Part shown: positions 40,004 to 51,868 of the stretch, in pieces
Position numbering within the stretch: position 1 is the first letter of the stretch
How the letters are laid out: every line of letters begins with the position of its first letter
Assembly (NCBI GenBank): GCA_038049695.1
Contig: CP142461.1
Span: forward strand, 38,334,501-38,398,500
Length of the DNA stretch: 64,000 nucleotides
From: Cinnamomum chago
Lineage: Eukaryota; Streptophyta; Magnoliopsida; Laurales; Lauraceae
Direction: 5' to 3'
Notes under the pieces: generated by a model
Told to the model about the DNA's origin: nothing
Seen by the model: only the letters and a program-made list of their open reading frames with translations
Databases searched by the model: none
Program-made: the position numbers and the translations under genes

Positions 40004-40502
40004 GTCATATGCTAACATGTTGCTTGTTTTCTTGTCAGCTGACTTGCCACAGGATTCCGACAATTTCTAGCCATCCATGAATGCGGCCTATGACGACGCT
40101 TCAGATGAACTCATGGAGGTAGAAGGTAATCCGCCGATCGTCGAAGAAGGTATTTGTAGCAATAACCCTGATGATGATGATAAAAATTTTTAACAGGTCA
40201 TATTCATACCTCCTTTTTGCTTTTTTTACTAGCAGGTTTTGAGGTAGCAGAAGAAGTTCCTCCGTCTTTCTCAGTGCCACAGCAGGGGTTGCCTACAGTT
40301 GAATCAGAAGCAGGGACTTCTTCGTCTAGTTTTAATGCGGCAGAGCAGATTCCTTTGCCAGTGTCTTCGGTTAGAAAGAGCTTAATGATCGAGTCACGGA
40401 CAGTCGACCTATGGAGAGGGGTGAGCCTTCGTCCGGGCCATCTCTTGAGTATGCGAAAAAAGTGTTGAAGAGCGTTTTGAGCTCATGGATCGAAACTCTT
40501 TC
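40004..40502 (+). pseudogene. Tat-B aORF, exon 3 and start of exon 4
   Basis: This continues the aORF after Cop-C. The intron ends TGTCAG at 40039. Exon 3 is 40040-40149, two bases longer than the Tat-A exon (108 nt) and containing a TAG. Exon 4 starts at 40236 after ACTAGCAG and encodes FEVAEEVPPSFSVPQQGLPT. A frameshift follows near 40390, with an early stop at about 40468. The alternative frame carries the conserved VLSSWIETL words up to the T4 insertion at 40503. Confidence 0.75.
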
Positions 40503-42238
40503 TGAAAGTCCTCGGGATCCTAACCCTAGAGGGGGGGGGGGTGAATAGGGTGAGTTACAATTGTGACCAATTTAAGACAATTTTAACTTCTTAAAACATA
40601 AACTAGTCATATGTGATGATTAACCATACAATATGCGGAAGCTAATAAATGAATCACCACAAATGCAAGCACCACAACACCAAGGTTTATAGTGGTTCGG
40701 CCTCAGTGCCTACGTCCACTACCGGCTTGTGATCCAATCACCCCACCGGATTTCCACTAAGTATGCTTTTTACTAGGCTAAGCAATAACCCTTACAATGT
40801 TGTTTTTTCTAGGCTAAACAACAACCTCTCAATGTGCTTTTCTAGGCTAAGCAATAACCTTTACAAAATGCTTTTCTTAGGCTAAGCAATAACCTTTACA
40901 AGATGCTTTTCTTAGGCTAAGCAATAACCTTTACAAATAAAGATTTCTCTAAGATGGTGTCTTCACAAAAGAACACTCCAAGAGATACAATTTAATCTCA
41001 ATGGAATTGCCTCTTAAATAGGCTAATATGAAAGTGAAATTCCAATTACAAACATACACTAAAACAAGTTAAAGTGTGTGCACAAGTGTATGAATGCTTT
41101 TCTTCAATCAATTTCTACAATGAAGCTCCTAAATGAATGCATGATGCATTTTAAAATCAAAGCTTATAAAATGATGATTGAAGATAAAACTAATCACATA
41201 AAAGATTCAAACAACTTTGAAGAAATGAAACAAACAAGTTGTATGAATGATAAAGTCTAAGAACACATGTGATTAGGAAAAGAGAGTTTGCAAACCAAAC
41301 TAATTTACCAAAGATGATATTGAGTTTGCAACACAACTCTAGAAATCATGCATAAGTGAAAATACAAAGATTTAAGCATGCATGGATTTCATTTTAATGG
41401 AAATCAAAATACAAGTAAAGTGTACCTTTTTAAAACTCAAGTATTTGATTTCCAAATAGCCCTCTAGCCTTTCCAACTTCTTCCCCTTTCTTTGGCTCCA
41501 ATATGGTCTCAAAGGTTCATGGTTCAAGCACCAAAGAAGGTTGGAAATGAATGGACTTTATAGTGAAAAATAGTCCAACGGCTAGTCCTCGGTCGACCAG
41601 AAAACAGGTCTCGGTCGACCGGGATCACACAACGGCTAGAATTCTGACCGTTGGTGCTTCAGGGCCCTGTCAGGCTGCAGTGTTCCCGGTCGACCGGGAC
41701 CTTTGCGCCGGTCGACCGGCGACACTGCCGGGCCACCCCCTTTGGGACAAAAATTCCCATTCTTTGCATATTTGAAGGTTTCTCTTAGAGGGGATTTTTG
41801 GGCCACTAAACCAAGCTTGGAAACATGTTTTAAATCAAACGAAGATGTTTAAAAGCATGAAACACAAAAAAGCCTAAAAAGATTTGAAACTTTAAATCCA
41901 AAGGCTAGCTTGATTTCTAAAAACTCTTTTCATAAGAAAATGAATACAAAGATGATTCTGAAAGTGATGAATGTATGCAAGACACAAACCTAAATTCTCA
42001 ATATGATTTCTCAAAAGTAATGCACACAAAATTAGGTTTTCAAAAGAGTTTGAATTATAAAACCAATGCATCCACGCATAAAAGCAAAACATGCATAAAA
42101 CAATACTTTTACAAATCTTAAAAGCAATGCATGTATAAAACCAGATTTCAAGGTTTTCTAAAACCATGCAAGTGAGTAAATCAAATGATGCTTGAATGAA
42201 TATGCATCCATCAAATTGCAAATACAAAACTCCTAACA
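40503..42238 (-). mobile_element. T4: solo LTR of the T family
   Basis: The 1736-bp element on the minus strand runs from TGAAAGTCC to CCTAACA, with perfect target duplication ctttc (40498-40502 and 42239-42243). It carries the longest G run of the minus-strand copies (about 12) near 40532, five GGTTATTGCTTAGCC-type repeats (40770-40940), TATA as CTTTATAG (41557-41564) and the promoter palindromes to about 41735. Removing it rejoins exon 4 of the Tat-B aORF (CTCTTTC|TGGCCATTTGG). Confidence 0.93.
41557..41735 (-). promoter_or_regulatory. T4 U3 promoter module
   Basis: On the + strand: TATA (41557-41564), TCCAACGGCT (41574-41583), CTCGGTCGACCAG and CTCGGTCGACCGGG, AACGGCTA...TGACCGTT, then CCCGGTCGACCGGG and GCCGGTCGACCGGC. 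The palindromes here are flanked by CCGG, giving up to 14-bp perfect symmetry. Confidence 0.65.
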
Positions 42239-42243
42239 CTTTC

Positions 42244-42876
42244 TTCTGGCCATTTGGAAGCTGGCTTTGGCATGGTTAAGCATGTACAGGACATCCTTGC
42301 TAATAGCGAAGAAGTCGGCCTGGACAATGCGGATGCGAAGGCTATCGTTGATGAAGTCATAGCTTTAGGGAGCATGTGGAATGAAACCAAGAGCTTCCCA
42401 AGTGGTGACTTCTTCAATGAGATGTTTTTGAAGCCTTCTGGCGAGGTTAAGTCTAAGCTGGATGAAATCTCGCGGACTCGGAAGCAATTTGTTCGAGAGA
42501 GGAACGTTACCGAGTTGGCTATCAATGGGCTGACAAAAGATCTGCGCCGTGTTGATAGAGAGGTCGTTGAGACCAGGCAACGTCTTGAGCTATTGGAGGA
42601 ACAAGCTGCTGCAAAATGGACTGCCATTGTGGAAGCTTTGCCAGAGAAGAGACTCTGATTCGCCAAGTCAAGGAGGCTGAGAGCAATCTCCGGAGGAAGA
42701 CTCAAGAGTACGAGCAATGGCAGATTCTTTGGGAAGAGTTTCCCAGTGCTGCAGATGGATCGTGGCGTTTTGCCGCATTCTATGGGAAGATCTTGAAGAA
42801 GCATGGCCTGGAAGCTTTAGAGACTAAGGCCAAGAGTCTGCTTGAGGAGTTGAGTCTTTGGTTGAAGACCATGTGA
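42244..42876 (+). pseudogene. Tat-B aORF, exon 4 end (coiled coil)
   Basis: This is the C-terminal part of the aORF, parallel to Tat-A 16180-15527. The sequence includes KHVQDILANSEEVGLDNADA, ALGSMWNETKSFPSGDFFNE, a Glu/Arg/Leu-rich coiled coil and the end LLEELSLWLKTM with TGA at 42874. There is one frameshift near 42640. Conservation with Tat-A over this region on the non-pol strand supports a real protein in the ancestor. Confidence 0.78.
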
Positions 42877-43136
42877 GACTGAGCTCCTAATTCTTGTAAC
42901 AAGCATTTTTCTTCTCTTTTTTTTGTACCCGTGTATACACACATATATTTTTTGGTACTTTATCTTTTGTAGTGCTTGTGGACACTTTTTTTTTAGCACT
43001 TCTCTTTTTTGTATTCCCCTTTTTCACTCAAATTCTTTTGTGATAAATTCAAGCAATAGTTAAATGGGAATGTTTGTTTGAAAATTTGATCAAAAGTTTG
43101 TCATTTTGTGAAAAACCTTTTGTCAAATGGTTGTTT
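42877..43136 (-). other. Tat-B spacer between aORF and repeat array
   Basis: This T-rich sequence is the counterpart of 15274-15526 in Tat-A. It contains TTTGTGATAAATTC and TTTGTCATTTTGTG words. No gene is seen. Confidence 0.6.
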
Positions 43137-43725
43137 TGGCATGAAAGCCGAATTTTGAGATGGCATGGATGCCAAAATTTGGGTAGGCATGGAAGCCGGA
43201 ATTTTTAGGCGTAAAAGCCAAAATTTGGGATGGCATGGACGCCGCTTTTGTTTGTGGCATGATAGCCAAAATTTTTGAGATGGTGTGAAAGCCAATTTTG
43301 AAATGGCATGAGAGTCGAATTTTGTGGTGTAGGAGCCGAAGTTTGGGATGGCATGGAAGCCGGTTTTGTTTGTGGCATGGGAGGCAAAAAATATTTTGTG
43401 CCATTGATAGTCGGGATTTGTTTTTTGTTGGCATAAAAACCGAAATTTGTTTTTGGCATGGAAGCCGAACTTTTGTGGCGTTTATAGACAAAAAAAATTT
43501 GTGGCTTTTATAGCCGATTTTTTTGGCATGAGAGTCATTTTTTTAAACCAAGTTTTGTTTTGTTGGCGTGAAAGCCAGGTTTTGTGGCATTTATAGCCGG
43601 TTTTGTGGCGTTCATAGCCAATTTTTGGCTTGAGAGACGGGTTTTTGGCATTTGTAGCCGATTTTTGGCGTGAGAGTCGGGTTTTTGGCATTTATAGCTG
43701 ATTTTTGTGGCATTTATAGCCAAGG
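43137..43725 (-). repeat. Tat-B mini-hairpin array
   Basis: On the + strand this reads TGGCATGAAAGCC and variants (TGGCATGGAAGCC, TGGCATTTATAGCC, TGGCGTGAAAGCC), about 25 units. It is the reverse complement of the Tat-A array. Unit sequence and order have diverged, while the GGC/GCC arms are mostly kept. Confidence 0.88.
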
Positions 43726-43742
43726 TTTTGGTTTTCAAAAAT

Positions 43743-44180
43743 GCAAGTATCGACTAAAAGTCACCTCCCCGCTGAATGGTCTTGCAAGTATCAATGGAAT
43801 GTCGCCTCCTTGCTCATTCGGTTGCGAGTATCGATGGAATGTCGCCTCCTTGTGAATTTGGGCGCAAGTGTCGACTAAGCGTCGCTTCCTTGCCTTTTTC
43901 AAAAATCTGGTTTTGTGGGTATCGATTGAATGTCGCTTCCCCACGACTTTTGAAATTTGAGGTCTTTTTTTTTTGGACCTCAGGTTTTTGTTTGAATTTT
44001 GGGTTTGTGGATACCAACCGGAATGTTGCGTCTCCACGATTTTTGAAATTTTACAAGTATCGACAAAGTGTCGCTTCTTTGCGATTTTGAAAATTTGGAA
44101 GTATCGAATGGGATTCGTCTCCTTCCGATTTTTGGGTTTTGCGAGTATCAACTAAGCATCGCTTCCCCGCGGTTTCTAAA
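43743..44180 (-). repeat. Tat-B 3' repeat array 1
   Basis: About eight units on the + strand read GCAAGTATCGA(C/T)...GTCGCCTCC, matching 14076-14480 of Tat-A. Confidence 0.85.
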
Positions 44181-44533
44181 AAAACCATTTTTTTGTTTAA
44201 AGACATAAGGGTCGTAAATTTTAACTTAAAACCGTGTTTGGTTGTAAAAGTCAGGGTGGACTAGGGTGAAAATTCCTGAGTCCTAATTTTGTTTCAAACC
44301 ATGAATTTTGGGTTCAAGGGTTGAAAATTTGGTCAAGTCCAGGAAGAGGCTCCTAAACTTGGATTTTTGGATTTTTTTTTTGAACAATGAAACTATGAAA
44401 GTAAGCATTGTTTTGAAATTTTAAAAATCTCAACATAAGGATGAAAAATCTAAAAGAGGCGGGTTTCACGAGAGAGTACCTGAGGATAGGCTTTGGCCGT
44501 GCAAACACTGCTCTGACCCAATGGCGTAAGTCT
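44181..44533 (-). other. Tat-B 3' spacer after pol
   Basis: This is non-coding and matches 13700-14075 of Tat-A in reverse complement. No gene is seen. Confidence 0.65.
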
Positions 44534-46694
44534 TCAAGGGTAGTACCGCTTCAAGAACTTGCCGTTGATGGGCAGCATACATCTGTCGCCTTCCATGTTT
44601 AGAAGTACGTATGCGCCGTTGGAGAAGACTTTGTCAATGACAAAGGGTCCCTCCCATTTTGGTTCGAGTTTGCCTTTGGATTTGTGGGCGAAAACCATTG
44701 GCCTTTTTACTGCAAGAACCAAGTCACCCTTTTTGTAGGCGCGTTGCCGGACCCTTTTGTCGAAAGATCCTGCTATGCGTGCTTGGTACAGCTCAATGCT
44801 TTGTAAGGCTTTGAGCCGTCTTTCGTCGAGATTGTCTAGTTCTTGGAGTCTTAATTTGACATTGCTTTCTTGCGTCATGTCATTTTGCAAAGATACCCTT
44901 AAAGAAGGAATTTGTACTTCCAAAGGGACAACAGCTTCGCATCCATAGACCAAAGATAATGGTGTGCTATGGGTTGGCCCTCGAACGGTGGTTCGATAAG
45001 CCCACAAAGCTTCAAGTAGTTTGTCTCCCTAGTCTCTTTTGTGACTAAAGACCATTTTTTTGAAAATTTTTGCAGAGTGTCTTATTGAAGGCTTCTGCTA
45101 GTCCGTTTGCTGCCAGATTGTACAGAGTTGAAGGACAACTTTGGATTTTGTACTTGTCGCAAAACCTGTAGAATCGGTGATCCCGGAATTGCGGTCCTTA
45201 TCATGAACGAATCTTTTAGGTATGTCGAAGCGACAAATAATGTTGATGCGCAAGAATTGAATGATTGATGAGGTCTTCATTTCGCTGAGCGCAAATGCTT
45301 CTGACCACTTAGAGAAATAATCTGTAGCGGCGAAGATGAAGCGATGACCTTTGCTTGACGGGGAAGAGATAGGACCTATGATGTCCATAACCCAAGCTTC
45401 GAACGGCCATGAGATTGCTGTGGGGTGTAACCATTCTGGAGGCATATAGACATAGTCTCCATGAACTCGGCATTGGCGGCAGCGTTTAGCAAATTGCATG
45501 GCGTCAGCTACCATGGTAGGCCAATAATATCCAAGCCTTTTTATCTGATCGTAGAGCTTGGGACCAGCCTGATGAGCTCCACAAAGACCAGCATGTACTT
45601 CTTTGAGCGTTTCCTCGGCCTCTTGTTTTGACAAGCAGCGCAAAAGTACTACGTCGAAGGATTTTCTATAAAGGAGTTTTTAAGGAATATCCAAATGAAA
45701 GTATGGGGCTCGTCTTTGAATGCTTACCCGTTCTTTTGGATCTTCAAGGAGGATTCTGAACATGGTGTAATCAATGAATGGATCTCTCCAGTGGCCGATT
45801 GGAGGTTTGAGGATGGAGATCCAACTTCCGGCCAATTGGTGGCATTCACCAACTGCTTGGTGTGTGTTAAGAGGAGGGATAATCCTTCTTTGACACACTG
45901 TAATTTGCATGTTTTTCCCTTTCTGGATCGCCATGGATGCGGCAAGTCCGGCCAGGGCATTTGCACGGATGTTCTCACCTCTGAGGATATGGGTGATGTG
46001 ATAGATGTCAACCCTTTGGCGAAGTGATTGTGCCTTGTTGTAGTAAGGCAACAGATCAGGCTTCCTAACTTCAAATTTCTGATTCATCTGGTTGACGACC
46101 AGTTGAGAGTCTCCAAAGACTTCCAGCATGGTGATGCCAGATTCGAGGGCTAGTTCCAGTCCTACGATTAGTGCTTGGTATTCAGCTACATTGTTTTAGC
46201 ATGGTTCCAGTAGCGAGAAAGCATGCTGAATCATGTGCTTGTCGGGGCTAACAAAGAGGATGCCAACTCCCAAGATCAGCTTTCTTTTTTCATTTGTCTT
46301 GGTTGCACTGTCAAAGTACATGTCCCAGGAGGCATTTGGTGAGAAAGTCTCCACGTTGTAGACAGGTTTGTCTGGGAGATCATCCCTTAGTGGAGAATCT
46401 TTAGGCAATGACTGCTCTGCAAGAAAGTCTGTTAGAGCTTGGCCTTTGACTGCCTTTTGTGGTACATACCTGATATCAAATTGTTATAGGAGGATGGACC
46501 ATTTTTCCAGTCGGGCATTGAGAGAACCTGCTTTTGTGGCAAAGACCTTTAAGAGGTTGATCCTCAAAATCAGGTAGACTGTGTTCGAAAGAAGGTAGTG
46601 ACATAACTTTTGTACGGCGAACATCACTGCAAGGCATTTTTTCTCGACTGGAGAGTAATGATGCTCCGCACCTACCAGCATACGACTGAGGTAG
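44534..46694 (-). pseudogene. Tat-B pol: RNase H, aRNase H and integrase
   Basis: This is the downstream half of the Tat-B polyprotein, almost parallel to Tat-A. Pieces: RNase H (HHYSPVEKKCLAVMFA, 46681-46484), start of the second RNase H (MYFDSATKTNEK, 46408-46196), rest of aRNase H (FGDSQLVVNQMNQ, 46129-45680), integrase zinc finger and core (HQAGPKLYDQIKRLGYYWPT; MDIIGPISSPSS; 45643-45098) and the C-terminal GPF module (45007-44534, ending LKRYYP). In-frame stops and a frameshift near 45.1 kb separate the pieces; the FVHDKDRN reading shows the integrase second Asp region is damaged. The upstream end is cut by solo LTR G at 46694. Confidence 0.88.
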
Positions 46695-47208
46695 TGTGAG
46701 AACCCGACCCCTAATCTCTTGGATTAGTGTTGTTTTATTTGTGGATTAGTTTCTTTTAGTGGGATTAGTATTTGTTGGGTTGAGTTTGTGAGCTAGAATG
46801 GTTTTTCTCTAGTTTTGGGGAATTTTGAGGGCCTTTGTGATTAGTGGGACCCTTTGGGGGTTCTTTTAGTGACTTTGCGCGTGATTGGGAGGTTATTCTA
46901 AATTCTTGATAATTCTTGTTTTAGCCTCATTTGACTTATCTTGTTATTCTCTACAACTTTCGTGTTCACTCCGTAACCGTTCGAAACTCCAAAAATCAGT
47001 TTCTCCAGCCCGGAGGGCAAAACAGTCTTTTCACACCAAATCTGTACCCAAAACTCGATATTCTCAAAATCCGTGAAAAATATACTTTTTGGAAACTAGA
47101 TATTTCGACGATCATTTCTTCCTTCTTCGTCGAATCCATCCGAGGTCCCGAATTAGATGATTTCAGCCATACTAGTCCCTTAAGTTGTGGGACCCAAACC
47201 TCACTTGC

Positions 47209-47218
47209 TTATAAGAGG
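47209..47218 (+). promoter_or_regulatory. TATA box of solo LTR G
   Basis: TTATAAGAGG is followed about 30 bp later by a CT-rich stretch (CTTCTTCTTCTTGC near 47290), typical of plant transcription starts. Inferred only. Confidence 0.45.
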
Positions 47219-48083
47219 AACCCATCTCCTTCCTTGTCCATCTTCATTTTCCAGCACACAACTGAGCCTAGGGTTTGCTCTTGTGTTTCTCTTCTTCTTC
47301 TTGCTTCTTCATCTCCAAGCCACACCAATCTTGCACCAAACTCGAAATGGAGATCATCAATCTCTTCCTCTTCTTGCAAGCTTTCCATTGATACCATTTG
47401 TGAAGAGAACCCTCCATCACAAGACTTCCTTTGAGCTTACCTTGTCCATTAGAGGACCTTGCAAGTAAGTGTTCTTCTTCATCTTCTAGATTTGTAATCT
47501 TCTAGCCTTAGAGAAGCTCCACCTTGATTATTGAAAGGTTTCCTTGTCATTTCATTGTTTAACCCATTTTAGGGTTTGTTTTGGGGGTTTTTGTAGAGAT
47601 TGTGGATCTTGAGCTTGAGAGGTGATTAGGAGCTTGATTTGCTTGATTAGAGTCAAAGGCAAGTGGATGATTGGATCGTTTTGATTATTAACATGTTTTG
47701 TGAGAAAAATCTTGTTTCATTAAGGGTTTTGGTGATTTTAGTAGTTGTCTTTACTATGATTAATATTGATTTCGGAATGTGCTTATTGATGAGTTTATTT
47801 CCCTCTTGTTCATGCTTGGAAAATGTATGCATCATATTGTCAAGGTTTCAAATGGTTTCACATGAATGAGTTTTCTCCACTTTGAGATTTGTGGTGAATG
47901 GAAAGAATGGAAAGGGAGAAACTTGAAATGAGGAGCTCTTTAGCTCATATTATTGTCTTGGAAACATGTATTTTAATCTTCTTGTTTATGGTTCTATATG
48001 GTTGATTATATGTTGGAAGGAAAGGAAACAAAAAGGATAAAGGGGAGAAAAATCAAGAGTCCCGGACCTGCTACACGCCCATG

Positions 48084-48170
48084 TCCGATCGATCGGACCT
48101 ACAGGCCGATCGATCGGACTGCAAATAACTGTAAGGCTTTTTGGGCCGATCGATCGGCCGATCGATCGGA
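48084..48170 (+). repeat. CCGATCGATCGG palindromes in G
   Basis: Four perfect palindromes, 12-14 bp each, lie within 87 bp: TCCGATCGATCGGA (48084-48097), CCGATCGATCGG (48105-48116), and two abutting copies ending at 48170. They lie about 0.9 kb downstream of the TATA box. Confidence 0.9.
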
Positions 48171-49449
48171 CCCTGTGCATTTCTGGTACAGTGGGTTTTG
48201 ATATTTATTTTTTTTGTGGACCTTGGCTACCCTCCTTGGACTCATTTGACCATATGTGAGAGCGTCTTGAGCCGATGCTCTTCACGGTTGGTTCGGATGC
48301 ATCGAAGTTCAATCTATTTCAATCTTGAACGGGATGGAACAACGCGATATCTTCTTCATATCTAAATGCAAAGTCTATTTCCTTGGGTATCGCGAATTCT
48401 ATTCCTTTCGGTGATTGAGTAGGTTGCTCGATGGTTCCGAGTTGATATCATACTTAGGATGGACCGTTTATAATCTTCATTTTTGCTATTGTAACATCTA
48501 GTACTACCCATAAGCTCATTTTAAGTTTTGAAAATCGTAAAAGTGCATAAGGAGCCCGGAATGTCTTCTAACTCAAGGAGTACCAAGTAATTATTATAAT
48601 CGACATACGGGACCCCTATTCACTTATATGGATCTTAAAATTAATATTTTCCCGGAATTGTTATAGTTCATTGTTTCACCTCATTTCCAAGATTTGCATT
48701 ATATGACTTGTTTTCCCGAAAGCATTGAAGTTACTCTAGTAACAGTTACTTGTCCCGAGATGTATTGCCCGATATAAAATGACAGTGTGCCCTTGAGCAC
48801 CCCCGTTTTACCCATTTATTTACTGTACTTGATTTACTTGCATATGTCTTGATTGGTTTTGACCCATGAGTCGGCATCACTAAGCTTGGATACCTTGTCG
48901 GTTTGATCCACCGACTTGGAAATCCCCCTCCCGTCCCACCAGCTGCAGTTTGGATCCCGATACCCGGTTATTACCGTGGTCCCGTCCCGATACCCGGTTC
49001 GCTACCGTGGTCCCGTTTCCGTATATTTATATTGTATATATGATTTGCGTTGAGTCTCCTCACCTTGTGTGACTGAGACCAACGTCCCGTTATACTCTTG
49101 TCACTTCGGTGATAGAGGACTTAGCTTCTTGTGATTGCCATCTTGCCAGTTCCCGATCCCTTGGATACCCGACATGTTTTATATTGCTTACTTGCTTTCC
49201 GATAAATGATTCGTTTCCTTTATGAAAGTTGTTATTTAGACAAGTGTTAATATTCTCCAAAGTGAATTCAGTTATTGTTATTATGTTGTTTTCTATTCCT
49301 TGTACACGTATATGTTTTAAATGAATGCCGGTTGGGTGAATACCCATGCTTTTACATATGTTTCAAACGATCAATGGTTTTGCTAGATTTATATGATTGT
49401 ACATGCTGTAAATGAATACCCGAATTGTTAAATACCCGTACTCTGTTTT

Positions 49450-49850
49450 AAATGACACTTGTATTCCAGATCCCTATGTTTATACATGTTTTAAATGATT
49501 ACTCGAATTGTGAAACATCCATGATTTGAAATATGTTTTAAATGACACTTGTATTCCAGATCCCTATGTTTATACCTGTTTTAAATGATTACTCGAATTG
49601 TGAAACATCCATGATTTGAAATATGTTTTAAATGACACTTGTATTCCAGATCCCTATGTTTATACCTGTTTTAAATGATTACTAGAATTGTGAAACATCC
49701 ATGATTTGAAATATGTTTTAAATGACACTTGTATTCCAGATCCCTATGTTTATACCTGTTTTAAATGATTACTCGAATTGTGAAATATCCATGATTTGAA
49801 ATATGTTTTAAATGACACTTGTTTTGCCAGATTCCTATGTTTATACCTGT
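49450..49850 (+). repeat. 90-bp tandem repeat in G
   Basis: The units start with AAATGACACTTGTATTCCAG at 49450, 49540, 49630, 49720 and (partly) 49810. They are almost identical to each other. Diverged relatives with the phrase GTTTTAAATGAACACC... extend on both sides from about 49.3 to 50.25 kb, so the recent 90-bp expansion sits inside an older array. Confidence 0.92.
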
Positions 49851-50856
49851 TTTTAAACGATGCCCGATTTGTGGAATACCCATGCTTTGAATTATGGATA
49901 GATGAACATTAGTTTTGTCAGATTTCTTTGGTTACACCTGTTTTAAATGAACACCCGGTTTGTTAAATATCTGTATTTTCCCATATGTTTCAAATGGACA
50001 TTGGTTTTGCTAGACTACTATGAATACCTGGTTTGTTGTATACTTATGTTTTTACCTAAGTCTCAAATGAACGTTTGTTTTGTCAAACCCCTATATTTAT
50101 ACATGTTTTAGACGAACACCCGATTGTCAAATATCTATATTTGTAGATGATGTAAATGAACACATGTTTTATTAGATATTCATGTTTTACCCATGCTTGA
50201 AATGAATACATGTTTTGCCCGAATCCACGATTTTTCACTCGTTTAATTATATGCAGTATTTGATCGAATAGCATGATTTATCATATGTTTATTCTTCAGT
50301 ATATTTGTTATCTTTTCATCCACCTGCCAGACCGTCGTGTCTGACCCACTACTTTTGGTACTCAGGTTCAGATTTCTTCGTCCCGAGTTGAGTGCTTGGG
50401 TTGGCTGTAGAGCCATGTTTTGCAGGTTGTTTTGTCGGCTATGTCATGTAGACATTGAGCTTGACATCGGAGCTACGTCATATTTGGGGTAGTGATTATA
50501 GCTTATTGTTGTATGGCTTTTATTAGCCTTTTCTTGGGATTCTTAATTAATGTACATTGATAATTGTAACTTGAACATATTTGGGAATGTAATATCCTGT
50601 TACTGTCAGCTCTGTAATTTATTGTGATGGTTTACTCCAGTCTGATATGATTCTTGATATAATAGCTATATGCTAAAGGTTGAGTGCGACGCGGAATCCG
50701 ATGGCCACGGACTCCGGGTTGCAACGCCATAAAAGCTTCCGCAAAATATTCAGAATGTGTTGTCTTCACACACGCGGATCCTGGGAGAAGAAAAATATAA
50801 TTATGCTTAATCCCATTCCCGCCCCCGAGGTTTCGATTCGGGGGCGTGACAGGTAG

Positions 50857-51868
50857 TATAGAGCAGCTTCTTTTCTCTCGTCATTCTGTTGTGCGAGCAG
50901 AGCGCCCAAGGAATGGTCAAGAGCTCTTGTGTACAAGATGAATGGTTTTCCAATGGTAGGGGCAGCCAGCACTAGAGGTTTGGTCAGGTATGACTTGATG
51001 TCTTGAAATGCCGCTTCACATTCAGCATCCCAAACAAAGTTCACACCTTTCTTCATTAGGCGAGAGAATGGACAACACTTTCTTGAGAGATTGGATATGA
51101 ACCGTCTGATGTATGCCAATCTTCCTTGAAGTCCTTTCAGTTCTCTTAAGGGCCTTGGAGAAGGCATTTCTAGAACAGCCTTGACTTTGATGGGGTCAAT
51201 TTCTATTCCAGCTTTCCGGACTATGAATCCGAGAAACTTACCCGATGAGACGCCAAAGAAGAATTTCAGGGGATTCATTAGCAGTTTGTGTTCGCGAAGT
51301 CGGAGGGAGACTTCCCGAAGGTCTTTCAGATGGTCTTTTTTTCTTTTGCTTTTGACAACGAGGTCATCAACGTAACATTCGACCGTCTTGTGCTGCATAT
51401 CCTGGAATATCTTCATCATAGCCCTTTGATATGTGGCACCAGCATTTTTCAGACTAAATGGCATGATAGTGTAGCAATACACGCCAAATGGGGTCCGAAA
51501 TGATGTGTGTTTTTCATCTTCAGGATGCATCTTTATCTGATTGTAGCCAGAGAATCCATCCATGAATGTCATTCGTTCAAACCCACAGGTGTTGTCAATC
51601 ATCACCTCTGGTATGGGGAGCGGGAACTCATCTTTGGGGCAAGCGCCATTTAGGTCTCTATAATCAATACAGACCCTAATATGCCCATTTTTCTTTGTCA
51701 CGGGGACGATGTTGGCCAACCATTCATGATGCTGTTCTTCACGGATGGAGCCGACCCTTTTGAGTTTTTGAACTTCTTGTTCAATTTTGTCCATCACGTC
51801 TGGATGGAATCTTCTTTGTCCTTGTTTGACAGGCTTGATATCTTTTTGCAGATTGAGTTTGTGGACTG
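50857..51868 (-). pseudogene. Tat-B reverse transcriptase and start of RNase H
   Basis: This is an open frame of about 310 codons on the minus strand from MMDKIEQEVQKLK (51797) to the G insertion. Motifs: VPVTKKNGHIRVCIDYRDLN, FMDGFSGYNQIKM, TPFGVYCYTIMPFSLKNAGA, CYVDDLVVKSK (YVDD intact), FFGVSSGKFLGFIV and the RNase H start DHSLGALLAQ. This copy is not split by T1 and confirms the sequence restored across T1 in Tat-A. A frameshift lies between 51797 and 51869. After 50857 the open frame runs a few codons into the inserted LTR, which is artefact. Confidence 0.9.

Larger units (their letters stand above)
46695..50851 (+). mobile_element. G: 4.16-kb solo LTR, probably Ty3/gypsy
   Basis: It begins TGTGAGAACCC and ends GGGGGCGTGACA, with perfect target duplication ggtag (46690-46694 and 50852-50856). 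Removing it rejoins Tat-B RNase H. There is no gag or pol similarity anywhere; ORFs near 47 kb are in LTR leader. A TATA box (TTATAAGAGG, 47209-47218) is followed by a CT-rich leader, so the LTR probably reads on the + strand. It holds GATCGATC palindromes (48084-48170) and 90-bp tandem repeats. The length and the TGTGAGAACCC/GGGGCGTGACA ends remind me of Tekay/Del chromoviruses, but without an internal region this is a guess. Confidence 0.8.

Noticed and set aside
46931..47434. ORF of 167 codons in solo LTR G
   Set aside because: It has low-complexity Ser/Leu coding from a CT-rich leader, no homologous motif, and lies inside an LTR.
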